A stretch of DNA of 64,000 nucleotides, from the NCBI RefSeq assembly GCF_021513175.1, contig NZ_CP090953.1, forward strand, positions 987,001-1,051,000, in the 5' to 3' direction. Shown in pieces: positions 25,804 to 35,984 of this stretch. The translations under genes and the position numbers were made by a program. The notes beneath the pieces are model-generated. The model was not told the origin of the DNA, made no database searches, and saw only the letters and a list, made by a program, of their open reading frames with translations. This DNA is from Sphingomonas sp. S2-65 (GTDB lineage Bacteria; Pseudomonadota; Alphaproteobacteria; Sphingomonadales; Sphingomonadaceae). The number at the start of each line of letters is the position of its first letter. Position 1 is the stretch's first letter.

Positions 25804-27663
25804 ATGATCGCGTCGCTGCTGATCGCGAATCGCGGCGAGATCGCCTGCCGCATCATCCGCACCGCCCGGGCGACGGGCGTCCGCACGGTTGCCGTCTATT
25901 CGGACGCCGACGCCCAGGCGCTCCACGTTCGCCAGGCCGATGAAGCCGTGCATATCGGCCCCTCTCCGGTGCGCGAAAGCTATCTCGTCGGCGACAAGAT
26001 CATCGCCGCCGCGCTGCAGACCGGCGCGCAGGCGATCCATCCCGGCTATGGCTTCCTCTCCGAAAACGCCGATTTCGCGCAGGCGGTGCGCGATGCCGGC
26101 CTGATCTGGGTCGGCCCCGATCCGGACAGCATCCGCGCGATGGGGCTCAAGGACGCCGCCAAGTCGCGGATGATCGCCGCCGGCGTTCCGGTCACCCCCG
26201 GCTATCTCGGCGAAGACCAGTCGCCCGCGCGCCTCCAGGCCGAAGCCGATGCGATCGGCTATCCCGTGCTGATCAAGGCGGTTGCCGGGGGCGGCGGCAA
26301 GGGCATGCGCCGCGTCGACGACGCCGCGGATTTCGCCGACCTTCTCGCCTCCTGCCAGCGCGAGGCCGCCTCTTCGTTCGGCGACGATCGCGTGCTGCTG
26401 GAAAAATACATCCTCAGCCCCCGCCATATCGAGGTTCAGGTGTTCGGCGACACGCATGGCAATGTCGTCCACCTGTTCGAGCGCGACTGCTCGCTCCAGC
26501 GCCGCCACCAGAAGGTGATCGAGGAAGCCCCCGCCCCCGGCATGGACCCGGCCACGCGCGAGGCGATCTGCGCCGCGGCGGTCCGCGCCGCCCAGGCGGT
26601 CGATTATGTCGGCGCCGGCACGATCGAGTTCATCGCCGACGCTTCCGAAGGGCTGCGCGCCGATCGCATCTGGTTCATGGAAATGAACACCCGGCTCCAG
26701 GTCGAGCATCCGGTGACCGAGGAGATCACCGGCCAGGATCTGGTCGAATGGCAACTCCGCGTCGCCAGCGGCGAGCCGCTGCCCAGGCGGCAGGACGAAC
26801 TCGGCATCACCGGCTGGGCGATGGAAGCGCGGCTCTATGCCGAAAACCCGGCCACCGGCTTCCTGCCCAGCATCGGCCCGCTCGAGCATTTGCGGCTCCC
26901 CGAATCTGCGCGGGTAGAAACCGGCGTGGAAGAAGGCGGCGCCGTCTCGGCTTTCTACGATCCGATGATCGCCAAGATCATCGTCCATGCCGCCGACCGC
27001 ATAGGCGCGATCGAAGCCTTGTGGGAAGCGACCACTGACGTAGAGGTCTGGCCGGTGCGGACCAATGCCGGGTTCCTGGCGCGGATCTGCCTGGACGAGG
27101 ACTTCCAGCGCGGCGACCTCGACACGGGCCTCATCGAGCGTCGCGGCGAAGCGCTTACCGTGCCGCCCGAACCCGAAGCGGAGCATCTGCGTGAGGTGGC
27201 CTCGGCATTGGCCGCACGCCCGGCCACCGGCGTCTGGAGCGCCGCTCTGGGCTTCCGGGCCAATGCCGCGCCGCGAAGCGAGATTCGCCTGGTCGACGAC
27301 ACCGGCGGCGTCCACATCGTCGAAGATGCCGCACCGGACGATGGCGAAGCGCAGGAAGAAGTGGTCAGCTTCTTCCTGGGCGAGGCCCGCGGCTATCGCC
27401 TGCACCATCCACGCGGCAGCGGCGGTGCCGGTGCCGCCGCCGACGGCGCGCTGCTGGCGCCGATGCCCGGCCGGATCACTGCGGTCGAGGTCGCGTCCGG
27501 CGCCAGCGTCACCAAGGGCCAGCGCCTCGTCACGCTGGAAGCGATGAAGATGGAGCACAGCCTGGTCGCGCCGTTCGACGGCGTGGTCGCCGAGCTGAAC
27601 GCCCAGGCGGGCGGGCAAGTCAGCGAAGGCACGCTGCTGGTGAAGATAGACCAGCACCCATAG
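25804..27663 (+). CDS. liuD: Methylcrotonoyl-CoA carboxylase, biotin carboxylase/biotin carrier (alpha) subunit
   Basis: The product has 619 residues. It uses ATP to carboxylate its own biotin and feeds the beta subunit. The biotin carboxylase part runs from LLIANRGEIACRIIRTARAT, with the ATP-grasp loop KAVAGGGGKGMR, and LQVEHPVTEEITGQDLVEWQ. The C-terminal biotinyl domain has the modified Lys in LEAMKMEHSLVAPF. I chose ATG 25804 because the biotin carboxylase fold begins right there. The length is slightly short for the family (about 650). Confidence 0.93.
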   Translation: MIASLLIANRGEIACRIIRTARATGVRTVAVYSDADAQALHVRQADEAVHIGPSPVRESYLVGDKIIAAALQTGAQAIHPGYGFLSENADFAQAVRDAGLIWVGPDPDSIRAMGLKDAAKSRMIAAGVPVTPGYLGEDQSPARLQAEADAIGYPVLIKAVAGGGGKGMRRVDDAADFADLLASCQREAASSFGDDRVLLEKYILSPRHIEVQVFGDTHGNVVHLFERDCSLQRRHQKVIEEAPAPGMDPATREAICAAAVRAAQAVDYVGAGTIEFIADASEGLRADRIWFMEMNTRLQVEHPVTEEITGQDLVEWQLRVASGEPLPRRQDELGITGWAMEARLYAENPATGFLPSIGPLEHLRLPESARVETGVEEGGAVSAFYDPMIAKIIVHAADRIGAIEALWEATTDVEVWPVRTNAGFLARICLDEDFQRGDLDTGLIERRGEALTVPPEPEAEHLREVASALAARPATGVWSAALGFRANAAPRSEIRLVDDTGGVHIVEDAAPDDGEAQEEVVSFFLGEARGYRLHHPRGSGGAGAAADGALLAPMPGRITAVEVASGASVTKGQRLVTLEAMKMEHSLVAPFDGVVAELNAQAGGQVSEGTLLVKIDQHP

Positions 27664-27674
27664 CCGAAGCATCG

Positions 27675-27740
27675 GTTCCCCGGCGAAGGCCGGGGCCCAG
27701 GTGCGAGCGGCGGGAGGCTGGGCACGCCTTCGCCGGGAAC
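27675..27740. repeat. Inverted repeat between liuD and the acetyltransferase gene
   Basis: Arms GTTCCCCGGCGAAGGC (27675-27690) and GCCTTCGCCGGGAAC (27726-27740) are reverse complements with a one-base bulge. Inner GCCCAG/CTGGGC arms extend the stem. There is no T-run. It appears to be another repeat type, separate from family A. Confidence 0.7.
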
Positions 27741-27752
27741 AGGAAGGTTGCG

Positions 27753-28238
27753 ATGACAGACCCATTACCAGCGGCAGGCCCCCTCACGATCCGCGCGGCA
27801 ACCGCCGAGGACCTCCCCGCCATCCTCGCGCTCCTCGCCCAGGATACGATCCCCGACGATCGCGAGACCGATCCCGCCGATCCCCGCTACCGCGCGGCGT
27901 TCGACACGATCGACTCCGATCCCAACCAGTTGCTCGTCGCCGCCGAGCTGGACGGGCGCGTGATCGGCACGCTCCAGCTCAGCTTCCTCCCCGGTCTCTC
28001 CTTCCGCGGGGCCTGGCGCGGACAGATCGAGGCGGTGCGGATCGCCGGCGACCAGCGCGGCCGCCGTTATGGCGAGCAGCTCATCGCCTGGGCGGTCGAG
28101 CGCTGCCGCGAGCGCGACTGCTTCCTGGTGCAGCTCACCTCGTCCAACCCGCGCATCGACGCGCACCGCTTCTACGAACGGCTCGGCTGGGCAAAGAGCC
28201 ATACCGGCTTCAAACTCAAACTACGGGAGGCGCAGTGA
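27753..28238 (+). CDS. GNAT family N-acetyltransferase
   Basis: The product has 161 residues. The acetyl-CoA loop reads RIAGDQRGRRYGEQLIAWAV, the Q/R-x-x-G-x-G/A-type motif A of GNAT enzymes with RGRRYG. The N-terminal LTIRAATAEDLPAILALLAQ and C-terminal HRFYERLGWAKSHTGFKLKL are also typical. The substrate is unknown. Its stop overlaps the start of the MaoC gene (TGATG), so the two are cotranscribed. Confidence 0.88.
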   Translation: MTDPLPAAGPLTIRAATAEDLPAILALLAQDTIPDDRETDPADPRYRAAFDTIDSDPNQLLVAAELDGRVIGTLQLSFLPGLSFRGAWRGQIEAVRIAGDQRGRRYGEQLIAWAVERCRERDCFLVQLTSSNPRIDAHRFYERLGWAKSHTGFKLKLREAQ

Positions 28239-28690
28239 TGCCCGGCCGCTTTTACGATGAATGGCAGGTCGGCGACACCGTCCACCACGATCTGCGCCGC
28301 ACCGTGACCGAGACCGACAATCTCCTTTTCTCCACCCTCACGCACAACACCCAGCCGCTGCACATCGATGCCGAAGCAGCGCGCGCCTCGGAGTTCGGCC
28401 GGATCCTGGTCAACGGCACCTTCACCTTCAGCCTGATGGTCGGCATCACCGTCGGCGACACCACCGCCGGCACGCTCGTCGCCAATCTCGGTTATGATGC
28501 GCTACGCATGCCCGCGCCGGTGTTCCTCGGCGATACGCTCCATGCCGAGAGCGAAGTCGTCGAGCTGCGCCCCAGCAAGTCGCGCCCCGGCCAGGGCATC
28601 GTCACCTGGAAGCACCGGATGCTCAACCAGCGCGGCGAACTGGTCTGCGAATGCCTCCGCTCGGCGCTGCTGCGGAGCCGCCCGGCCTGA
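28238..28690 (+). CDS. MaoC family hydratase
   Basis: The product has 150 residues, a hot-dog fold. The hydratase motif is seen as HNTQPLHIDAEAARASEFGR (Asp/His region), then ILVNGTFTFSLMVGITVGDT. MaoC-type enzymes hydrate enoyl-CoA thioesters. In leucine/isovalerate gene clusters a MaoC protein is often present, and its location here fits that. The start is fixed by overlap with the acetyltransferase stop. Confidence 0.85.
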   Translation: MPGRFYDEWQVGDTVHHDLRRTVTETDNLLFSTLTHNTQPLHIDAEAARASEFGRILVNGTFTFSLMVGITVGDTTAGTLVANLGYDALRMPAPVFLGDTLHAESEVVELRPSKSRPGQGIVTWKHRMLNQRGELVCECLRSALLRSRPA

Positions 28691-28719
28691 GCGGCGTTGG
28701 AGGTCCAAGGAGATATGCC

Positions 28720-29019
28720 ATGACCGAACCCAACCGCGCCCCCCTGAACGAGACCCCTGAGCTGCGCGAGGAAACCACCGCCGCGCACCAGCTTACCGCC
28801 GACGAGCCGTTGCAGGACGGTGCGGCCGGTGGCGGCTTGGGCGGGCTGAGCGCCGCGCAAAGCGCCCCCGACGCCACCCGCGTCGCGCAGACCGCAACGC
28901 CCAGCAATCCGGCCAGCCCGGCAGTCGCAGGAGACGCCGCCTCGCTCCGCGCCCAGGAAGAGGCCAAGCACCTTTCCGCCGCCGGCGCCGCCGAGCCGAA
29001 GCCGATACCGGGCCAGTGA
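28720..29019 (+). CDS. Small low-complexity protein
   Basis: The product has 99 residues. AAGGAGATATGCC precedes ATG 28720, a good ribosome site. The sequence is rich in Ala, Pro, Thr and Glu (TEPNRAPLNETPELREETTA; later PSNPASPAVAGDAASLRAQE) and is probably disordered. No domain or localisation signal is seen. Its stop overlaps the GTG of the amine oxidase (GTGA), so it is translationally coupled to it. Confidence 0.6.
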   Translation: MTEPNRAPLNETPELREETTAAHQLTADEPLQDGAAGGGLGGLSAAQSAPDATRVAQTATPSNPASPAVAGDAASLRAQEEAKHLSAAGAAEPKPIPGQ

Positions 29020-30233
29020 CTCACGTCGGGGTCGCGGTCGTCGGCGGCGGTGCCGCGGGCGTCGCCGCGCTGCGCACCCTCGTCGATGCCGGCCAGGACG
29101 CGCTGCTGCTCGAGGCCAAGGACCGCCTGGGCGGCCGCGCCCACACCGTCTGGACTCATGGGGGACCGCTCGACCTCGGCGCCGGCTGGCTGCATTCTGC
29201 CGAGCACAACCCCTGGGTCGCCATCGCCGAGGCGGAGGGCTTCACCGTCGACCGTACCCTGCCCCGCTGGTACGAGCAGTGGCGCGACCTGGGCTTCTCC
29301 CCCGACGACAAGGCGGCGGCCATCGCCGCCTATGCCGCTTTCGACCGCCGCATGCGGGAAGTCTCCCCGGCCAGTGACCGCGCCGGAGATGCGCTGGAGC
29401 CGGGCTGCGCGTGGAACGGCTATCTCGACGCGATCAGCGGCTACATCAACGGCGCCGGCAGTTCGCAAGTCTCGATCGCCGACTACCTGGCCTATGACGA
29501 TGCCGCGACGGCGACTGACTGGCGCGTGGCCGAAGGCTATGGCGCGCTTGTCGCCCGCCACGCCGTGGGTGGCCGTGTCGCGCTCGGTACGCCGGTGACT
29601 CGCATCGGCGCCAGCGCCAAGGTGTTGCGGATCGACACCCCGCGCGGCGCCCTGACCGCCGACGCGGCGATCGTCACCACCTCCACCAACGTCCTCGCCG
29701 CCGGAGCGATCGGCTTCGATCCGCGCTTCGACGACGTGCTGCACGCCGCCGCCTGCCTCCCGCTCGGCCTCGCCGACAAGCTTTTCCTCGCGGTGGACGG
29801 CGCCGCCGAACTCGAAGCCGACGCCCATCTCCTCGGCAACCCGCGCTCGCCCGTCACTGCCACCTATACGCTGTGCCCATTCGGCCGACCGGTGATCGAG
29901 GCGATGTTCGGTGGCGAAGGCGCACGGGCGATGGAGGCCGAGGGGCTGGGCGGCGCTGCGGCATTCGCCATCGACGAACTCTGCGCCTTGCTCGGCACCG
30001 GCTGGCGTCGCCGGCTGCGCCTCGTGGCGGGCTCCGCCTGGGGCAAGGACCCGCATATCCTGGGCGGCTACAGCCACGCCCTGCCCGGCCGCGCCACGAT
30101 GCGGCAGGTGCTGGCCACCCCGGTCGACGCCCGCATCCGCTTCGCCGGAGAAGCCTGCTCCCCCACCGAATTCTCCACTGCCCACGGCGCCTACAAGACC
30201 GGAGTCGACGCCGCGCATGCACTGATCGGTTAG
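29016..30233 (+). CDS. FAD-dependent amine oxidase
   Basis: The product has 405 residues starting at GTG 29016. The FAD dinucleotide motif is VAVVGGGAAGVAALRTLVDA with the RLGGRAHTV follow-up, and the family-specific C-terminal IRFAGEACSPTEFSTAHGAY holds the flavin. It belongs to the flavin monoamine oxidase / polyamine oxidase family. The substrate is not determined. No export signal is present. It is probably part of the operon that starts upstream with liuD or the acetyltransferase. Confidence 0.85.
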   Translation: MTHVGVAVVGGGAAGVAALRTLVDAGQDALLLEAKDRLGGRAHTVWTHGGPLDLGAGWLHSAEHNPWVAIAEAEGFTVDRTLPRWYEQWRDLGFSPDDKAAAIAAYAAFDRRMREVSPASDRAGDALEPGCAWNGYLDAISGYINGAGSSQVSIADYLAYDDAATATDWRVAEGYGALVARHAVGGRVALGTPVTRIGASAKVLRIDTPRGALTADAAIVTTSTNVLAAGAIGFDPRFDDVLHAAACLPLGLADKLFLAVDGAAELEADAHLLGNPRSPVTATYTLCPFGRPVIEAMFGGEGARAMEAEGLGGAAAFAIDELCALLGTGWRRRLRLVAGSAWGKDPHILGGYSHALPGRATMRQVLATPVDARIRFAGEACSPTEFSTAHGAYKTGVDAAHALIG

Positions 30234-30246
30234 GGTCCGACCCCGC

Positions 30247-31707
30247 TCAGCCGGCCTCGTGCCGCGCGGGATTGGAGAACTCCATCTCGTCGTCGATCGA
30301 ACCGAACTTCAGTGACAACAGATCGCGGGCATAGTTCTGGTGAAGCCGCCACGGCGCGCGGTTTCCCTGGCGCGGCAGCGCAGCGGCGGCGCGCTGGACA
30401 TAGCCCGAGGTGAAATCGAGGAACGGCATCTCCTCGACTGCGCCGGCCACCCGCGGCGTCACCTGCCGCATCCCGCGCTTGCGCATCGCGTTGAGCAGGC
30501 GCGTGACGTACTTGGCGGTCAGGTCCGCCTTCAGCGTCCAGCTCGCATTGGTATAGCCGAACGCGATCGCCAGATTGGGTACATCGGCGAACATCATCCC
30601 CTTGTAGGTCAGGTGCCGGGCAGGCTCGAACGGCACCCCATCGATCGACACCGCCATTCCGCCGAACAGCTGGATGTTCAACCCGGTCGCACTCACCACC
30701 AGATCGGCTTCCAGCTCCCGGCCCGATGCCAGTCGGATGCCGGTGGGCGTGAACCGGTCGATCGTGTCGGTCACCACCTCGGCCTTGCCGCTGCGGATCG
30801 CCGCGAACAAGTCGCCGTCGGGCACAAGGCACAGCCGCTGGTCCCACGGATCGTAGCGCGGCGTGAAATGCGTCGCGACGTCGAAGTCGGGGCCAAGTTC
30901 GCCCTGCACCATCTCGATCAGCCGCGCCTTCGCCTTGGCCGGGTGCCGCCGCATGATGCGGTAGTAGAATTGCTGTACCGCCACGTTCTTCCACCGCGCG
31001 GCGCCGTACGCGGCGTTCGCCGGCAGCCAGCGCCGCAGCCAGTTCGCAATCCGGTCCCGTGCGGGCTGCGCGACGATGTAGGTCGGCGACCGCTGCAGCA
31101 TCGTGACATGCGCCGCCTGCTTGGCGAGTTCCGGCACCAGCGTGACGGCGGTCGCCCCACTGCCGATGACCACCACCCGTTTGCCGGAATAGTCGATCCG
31201 CTCGCGCCAGAATTGCGGATGCACCACAGCGCCGCGAAACGCCTCCACCCCTGGATAAGCGGGCATATGCGCCCGCTCATAGTCGTAATAGCCGCTGCAC
31301 ATCAGCAGGAACGAGCAGGTCAGACGCCGCTCTTCGCCTCCTGCCGCTACGGTCAGTGCCCACTGCGCATCCGCGCTCGACCAGCTGGCATGCGTCACGC
31401 GCTGGCCAAAGCGAATGTGCCGGTCGATACCGAACTCGCGCGCCGTGTCTTCCAGATAGCGCAGGATCGACGGCCCGTCGGCGATCGCCTTGTCCCCGGT
31501 CCAGGGGCGGAAGGAAAAGCCCAGCGTGTGCATGTCGGAATCCGAACGGATGCCGGGATAGCGGAACAGGTCCCAGGTCCCGCCCAGCCGCTCGCGGCCT
31601 TCCAGGATCACATAGCTGCGCTCGGGGCTGTTCGCCTGCAGATGATAGCCCGCGCCGATGCCCGAAAGCCCGGCGCCGACCACCACCACATCAAAATGCT
31701 CAGCCAT
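30247..31707 (-). CDS. Flavin-containing (Baeyer-Villiger-type) monooxygenase
   Basis: The product has 486 residues from ATG 31707 (MAEHFDVVVVGAGLSGIGAG). Two Rossmann motifs are seen (VVGAGLSGIG near residue 10 and VVVIGSGATAV near residue 180). The Baeyer-Villiger fingerprint F-x-G-x3-H-x3-W is present as FRGAVVHPQFW. It is expected to insert oxygen into ketones using NADPH and FAD. Convergent with the amine oxidase and 38 bases from tamB. A start 14 codons upstream is possible but lacks a better ribosome site. Confidence 0.85.
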   Translation of the reverse strand: MAEHFDVVVVGAGLSGIGAGYHLQANSPERSYVILEGRERLGGTWDLFRYPGIRSDSDMHTLGFSFRPWTGDKAIADGPSILRYLEDTAREFGIDRHIRFGQRVTHASWSSADAQWALTVAAGGEERRLTCSFLLMCSGYYDYERAHMPAYPGVEAFRGAVVHPQFWRERIDYSGKRVVVIGSGATAVTLVPELAKQAAHVTMLQRSPTYIVAQPARDRIANWLRRWLPANAAYGAARWKNVAVQQFYYRIMRRHPAKAKARLIEMVQGELGPDFDVATHFTPRYDPWDQRLCLVPDGDLFAAIRSGKAEVVTDTIDRFTPTGIRLASGRELEADLVVSATGLNIQLFGGMAVSIDGVPFEPARHLTYKGMMFADVPNLAIAFGYTNASWTLKADLTAKYVTRLLNAMRKRGMRQVTPRVAGAVEEMPFLDFTSGYVQRAAAALPRQGNRAPWRLHQNYARDLLSLKFGSIDDEMEFSNPARHEAG

Positions 31708-31745
31708 CGCACCTTCCCCCGGCAAGGGTATCTGCGCTGCCCGGT

Positions 31746-34700
31746 TCAATAATCGCGCGAGTAGCGCAGGCTCACGCTCGATCCGCCGAACGACCCCGTC
31801 TGCGACAACAGGCTGAGCGCACGGCTGAGCGCGATCTCGAGCTGGGTGGCGGTGAAGCCGCGCGCATCGGTGATGATCTCGATATAGATGTCATCGGTGA
31901 TGTACTTGCCCGCCGCCAGCGAGGTACCCCGCCCGCTATTCTCGTCAGCGCCCAGGATGCGCAGCCGGTCGATACCCGTCGCCGACTTGAGCGTGCCGAG
32001 CGGGTTGAGCCCGCCCCCGCCGGAGCCCCGCAGCGAATTCACCGCCGCGGCCAGCTGGATCGCCTCGGTCGCCGACAGGTTCGTCACATTGGTGCCGAAG
32101 AACAGCCGCGCGAGCACTTCCTCCTGCGGCAGATTAGGCGACGAGGTGAAGGCGATCTGCGGCTGCTGGGCGGTCCCCGACACGTTCAGCGTCGCGGTGA
32201 TCCCCTCGGCTGTCGTGCTCGCCGAGATGTCGATCGTCGGGTTGGTCAGCTGATTGCCCTGGAAGGTGATCGTGCCGCGCTCGACCTCGAACCGCCGGCT
32301 GGCGAAGCTGTAGGTACCCCGCACGATCTCCAGCTGGCCGCGTACCTGTGGTGCCGCGCTGGTGCCGCCGACGTTGATTCGCGCGCTCCATTCAGACTCA
32401 AGCCCCATGCCGGAGACGAACAGCCGGTTGTCGGCCCGCACCCGGATGTTGAGGTCGAACGTGCCCGCCGCCTGGGACGGTTGCGCCTGCTGGCCACGCC
32501 CATTGCCGTTCGCCGCAAGCTGGCTGCGCCGGCGGATACCGGTGAGCTCGGGCACTTCGGCGGCGCCCTGGCGAATGATCTCGTAGCGCGCCTCGGGGAT
32601 CGTTAGATTGCCCTCGATCTTCGAAACCTGCGCGTTCTTGGTGACGGTGAGCCGCCCGGTCGCAGTCGCCCCCAGCGCCTCGCTGCGCGCCAATTGCGCG
32701 TTGTTGAGATCGGCGGTGAGTTCGATGGGATAGCCGCTTGCCGACGACAGGCCGACCCGGCCCTGCGCCGTCACTGTGCCGTCGCCGGCCCGCGCGCTCA
32801 GGCTGTTCAGGATCAGCGCGTCATTCGAGAAGCGCCCGTCGATCTTCATGTTGGTCAGGCGGGTGCCATAGGTCTCGTTGGTATAGATCAGGTCGTCGGC
32901 GCGCACGACGCCGGTCAGCTGCGGCGCATTCACCCGCCCGGAGAAGTCGGCGGCGAAGCCCATCGCGCCGGTGAGCTGCTGGTTGGGCAGCCCAGCGAGC
33001 GAGAAGGGCACCGCGGCGGGCCCGTTGTAGCGCACACCGCCCGACAAGGGCGCTGCCGTCAGCCGCTCCATCCAGCTGCCGGCGCCGGGCCCTAGCGGCC
33101 GCATCGTCGCGACGAGCCGACCGATCGTGGTGGTGCCGCGCTTGATGATCGCGCGGGCGTCGCCCCCATCGGGCAGCAGCTTGCCGACGAAGTCGAAGTC
33201 CACCGGAGTCGACACCGTCGCCAGGCTCGAGCGCGTGAATTCGTCGACGCGGATTCGCGCATCGGCCGTCGGGAATGCGTTCGGCGTCGTCTGGGCGAAG
33301 TCCAGGCTGCCGGTGGCGGTGCCGCCCAGGCCGAGGCCCGGCACAAAGCCGTTCACGACCGCGAGATCCAACCGGTCGAGCCGCGCCTGTACGACCATGC
33401 CGTTGCCATAGCTGCCCGCCAGGCGCACCGTGCCCTGATCGAAGTCGATCCGCGTCGGCAGCAGGCGATAGCCATCGCCAACGGCGATCCGCGCCGGGCT
33501 CGCGGTCCGGAAGCGGATGCCGCTACCCTGTCCTTGCAGCGCCACCAGCCATTGCTGCGGCGAGAGCTGCGCGTTGGCGGCGATCTGGAACGGCACCCCC
33601 GAGGAGCCATTGGCCACCAGCTGCGCGGTGCCGCTGCCGCCCTGATAGTTGATCTTGGCACGCGCCGTCTGGAGCACGAACTGGCCGCTGCGCAGGTTCG
33701 CGATCTGCGCGTCCGCCACGATCTGCGGCGTGTCGGTCAGCACGACGCTCGCCGAGACCAGCGCCCGGCCGATGGCGAACTGATCCATGCCCGGAATGGC
33801 GGCGTTGAGCGCGCGCGCCTGAAGATCGGCACGCTGCACGCCGGCCTGGTTGGCGAGTTGCGCACTGCCGACGATGCCCGATCCTTCGAAGGTCACTCGG
33901 CCGGCGAAAGGCCCCGCGGCGGTCTGCTGGACCTGGCCGGCGATCGCCATGCCCGCGAAATGCGCCTGCTGGATGTCGACCATCAGCGCCCCGCCGGTAC
34001 GCACCAGCACGTTGGCGTCAAACGGTCCGTATTTGGTGCCGCCTGTCGCGGTGATGGCATAGGCGTTGCCGCGCCCGCGCACGCGCGCTTCCAGATTTGC
34101 CAGCCCGACTCCAAGCCCCGGCCGCGGCATGCGCAGCAGCACTTCGGGCGCGGTCAAGGTTCCGCTCACCCGCGCGGTCAGCGGCCCATATTGGCTCGAC
34201 ACGGCATTGGCGTTGATCAGCAGCGGCCCGCGCGGGTCATAGCGGCCGGAGCCGCTGGTGACGCGGAACTGCGGCGCACGCAGGCGGACATTGTCGAACG
34301 TGATGATGCCCGTGGGTCCCAACGCCACGCGCGCCGAGGCGACGGCATTGCCACCCAGGAAGTTGCGCGCGGCCTCGTTGGTGATCCGCTTGGTTTCCGC
34401 GGCGACTTGCCCGCGAATTCCCCAGCCGCCCCCGGGGGCGGCAAACAGTTCGGCATCGGTCTTGAGGTTGACGATGCCGACACCGTTGATCTCGTAGTCG
34501 TTGATCCGCCCCTTGAGCGCGCCGGTATAGCGGCCTTCGCTCATGTCGGCGGCAATGATCGCGGTCGCGTCGACTCTATCGGACCGCAGCTTCAGATTGT
34601 CGGACAGGATCTGGTCGCCCGAGATCGCCAGGTCGCCGGCGATGCTGAGGTTGGTGACCAGCCCACCGGCAGCGGCGTTCAGCCCCAACACCCGCGCCGC

Positions 34701-35984
34701 GCGCGCGCGCACAGGGACCATGATGCGGTCGGCATCGACGCGTGCACGTCCTTCGGCATAAAGCTGCTCGACCACGGTCTCGCCGAAGCCGATCCGCGCG
34801 GCGCGGATCTTGTAATCCACCACCGGCGTCGCGAACGCGCCGTTCAGCGCCAGCGCCGCGCGCACTTCGCGTCCGTTCAGGTTCGGCGCGATCGAGCCGG
34901 GCTTGAGCAGCAGCGCGTCGATGTTGAAGTTGCCGAAGCGGTTCTGCCCCAGGTCGATCAACCCCTTGGCCTCGACTGACAGCGCGTCCGAACGGAATTT
35001 GTAGGTGCCGTTCACCTTGCGGTCGGCAAGCACTGCGTCCGCTTCGACGTTCAGCTGCGGCGAGGCCAGGCGCTCGACCGGACCCTCCATATAGGCGCCG
35101 GGATAAGTCGGCCCGCGCAACTGGAAGCGGCCATTCTGCGCAATCAGGCTGAGGTCGGCGAGCTGCCGTCCGCCCAGCGTCCCGACGGCACGGCCACGCC
35201 AGTCCTTCCAGCTCCCCTTGCCGCCGACGGTGAAGGTCACCGGCCGGTCGAGCCCGGCCAGACCCGCCACCAGCCCCTTGGCCGGCGCATCGAGCCGCAT
35301 GTCGATGTCGAGCTTGTTCTGTTCGGGCACCGCGTCGAGCTTGAGCGTCACCCGGTCGCCGCCGGCCAAGCCGGGTGCGGCGATCGTGCCCGCCGCGGCG
35401 TCGATCTGCGCGCGCCCGTCCGCCAGATGCGCACTGCCGCGCAGGCTCGCGATGTGCCGCTGGCCGTCAACGGCAGGCGACACGTCGATCCGCGCGATGT
35501 CGAGCCGGCCGATGTCGAGGTTGATGTCGGGCAGCAGCGGCGCGTTGGGGTCGCTCGGCGTCTGCTTGAGCTCGGGGAGCCGCAGGAAGCGGACCTCGGG
35601 GCTGGTCAGGCTGCGCACGTCGATCTGGCTGTGCAGGTAGCTGAACGGCCGCCAGTCGACGGCAAGTTCGTTGGCCGAGGCAAACACGCCCTTGGGATCG
35701 CGCACTCGCACGTCGCGCAGCACCATCGCGCCGTATAGCGAGCCCTCGATCCGCCCGACCTGGAAGTTCAGGCCCGACGCCATGGTGTATTTGTTGATCT
35801 GCTTCACCAGCAGGTCGCGCCCGGGCTGGGTATTCACCCCCAGCACCAGCGCCCCGAGCAGCAGCACCACGCCGCCGACCACGATCGCCGTCCACTTCGC
35901 CACCCGCTGCCAGAGCGGCGGCTTGATCACGACATGCTGGATCGGCATGTCCTGCTCGACCATCTCGGGTGCGTCCGACGCCAT
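31746..35984 (-). CDS. tamB: Translocation and assembly module protein TamB
   Basis: The product has 1412 residues, a very large protein. One N-terminal membrane anchor (about residues 30-52) is followed by more than 1,000 residues of beta-helical repeats. The C-terminal DUF490 region includes the GTYSFASRRFEVERGTITFQ segment. It spans the periplasm and works with TamA to insert outer-membrane proteins or move lipids. It overlaps tamA by one base, a conserved pairing. The N-terminus carries basic residues before the anchor and no signal peptide cleavage site, as expected. Confidence 0.93.
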   Translation of the reverse strand: MASDAPEMVEQDMPIQHVVIKPPLWQRVAKWTAIVVGGVVLLLGALVLGVNTQPGRDLLVKQINKYTMASGLNFQVGRIEGSLYGAMVLRDVRVRDPKGVFASANELAVDWRPFSYLHSQIDVRSLTSPEVRFLRLPELKQTPSDPNAPLLPDINLDIGRLDIARIDVSPAVDGQRHIASLRGSAHLADGRAQIDAAAGTIAAPGLAGGDRVTLKLDAVPEQNKLDIDMRLDAPAKGLVAGLAGLDRPVTFTVGGKGSWKDWRGRAVGTLGGRQLADLSLIAQNGRFQLRGPTYPGAYMEGPVERLASPQLNVEADAVLADRKVNGTYKFRSDALSVEAKGLIDLGQNRFGNFNIDALLLKPGSIAPNLNGREVRAALALNGAFATPVVDYKIRAARIGFGETVVEQLYAEGRARVDADRIMVPVRARAARVLGLNAAAGGLVTNLSIAGDLAISGDQILSDNLKLRSDRVDATAIIAADMSEGRYTGALKGRINDYEINGVGIVNLKTDAELFAAPGGGWGIRGQVAAETKRITNEAARNFLGGNAVASARVALGPTGIITFDNVRLRAPQFRVTSGSGRYDPRGPLLINANAVSSQYGPLTARVSGTLTAPEVLLRMPRPGLGVGLANLEARVRGRGNAYAITATGGTKYGPFDANVLVRTGGALMVDIQQAHFAGMAIAGQVQQTAAGPFAGRVTFEGSGIVGSAQLANQAGVQRADLQARALNAAIPGMDQFAIGRALVSASVVLTDTPQIVADAQIANLRSGQFVLQTARAKINYQGGSGTAQLVANGSSGVPFQIAANAQLSPQQWLVALQGQGSGIRFRTASPARIAVGDGYRLLPTRIDFDQGTVRLAGSYGNGMVVQARLDRLDLAVVNGFVPGLGLGGTATGSLDFAQTTPNAFPTADARIRVDEFTRSSLATVSTPVDFDFVGKLLPDGGDARAIIKRGTTTIGRLVATMRPLGPGAGSWMERLTAAPLSGGVRYNGPAAVPFSLAGLPNQQLTGAMGFAADFSGRVNAPQLTGVVRADDLIYTNETYGTRLTNMKIDGRFSNDALILNSLSARAGDGTVTAQGRVGLSSASGYPIELTADLNNAQLARSEALGATATGRLTVTKNAQVSKIEGNLTIPEARYEIIRQGAAEVPELTGIRRRSQLAANGNGRGQQAQPSQAAGTFDLNIRVRADNRLFVSGMGLESEWSARINVGGTSAAPQVRGQLEIVRGTYSFASRRFEVERGTITFQGNQLTNPTIDISASTTAEGITATLNVSGTAQQPQIAFTSSPNLPQEEVLARLFFGTNVTNLSATEAIQLAAAVNSLRGSGGGGLNPLGTLKSATGIDRLRILGADENSGRGTSLAAGKYITDDIYIEIITDARGFTATQLEIALSRALSLLSQTGSFGGSSVSLRYSRDY

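Noticed and set aside
25597..27765. 722-codon minus-strand frame opposite liuD
   Set aside because: Shadow of the clear biotin carboxylase gene.
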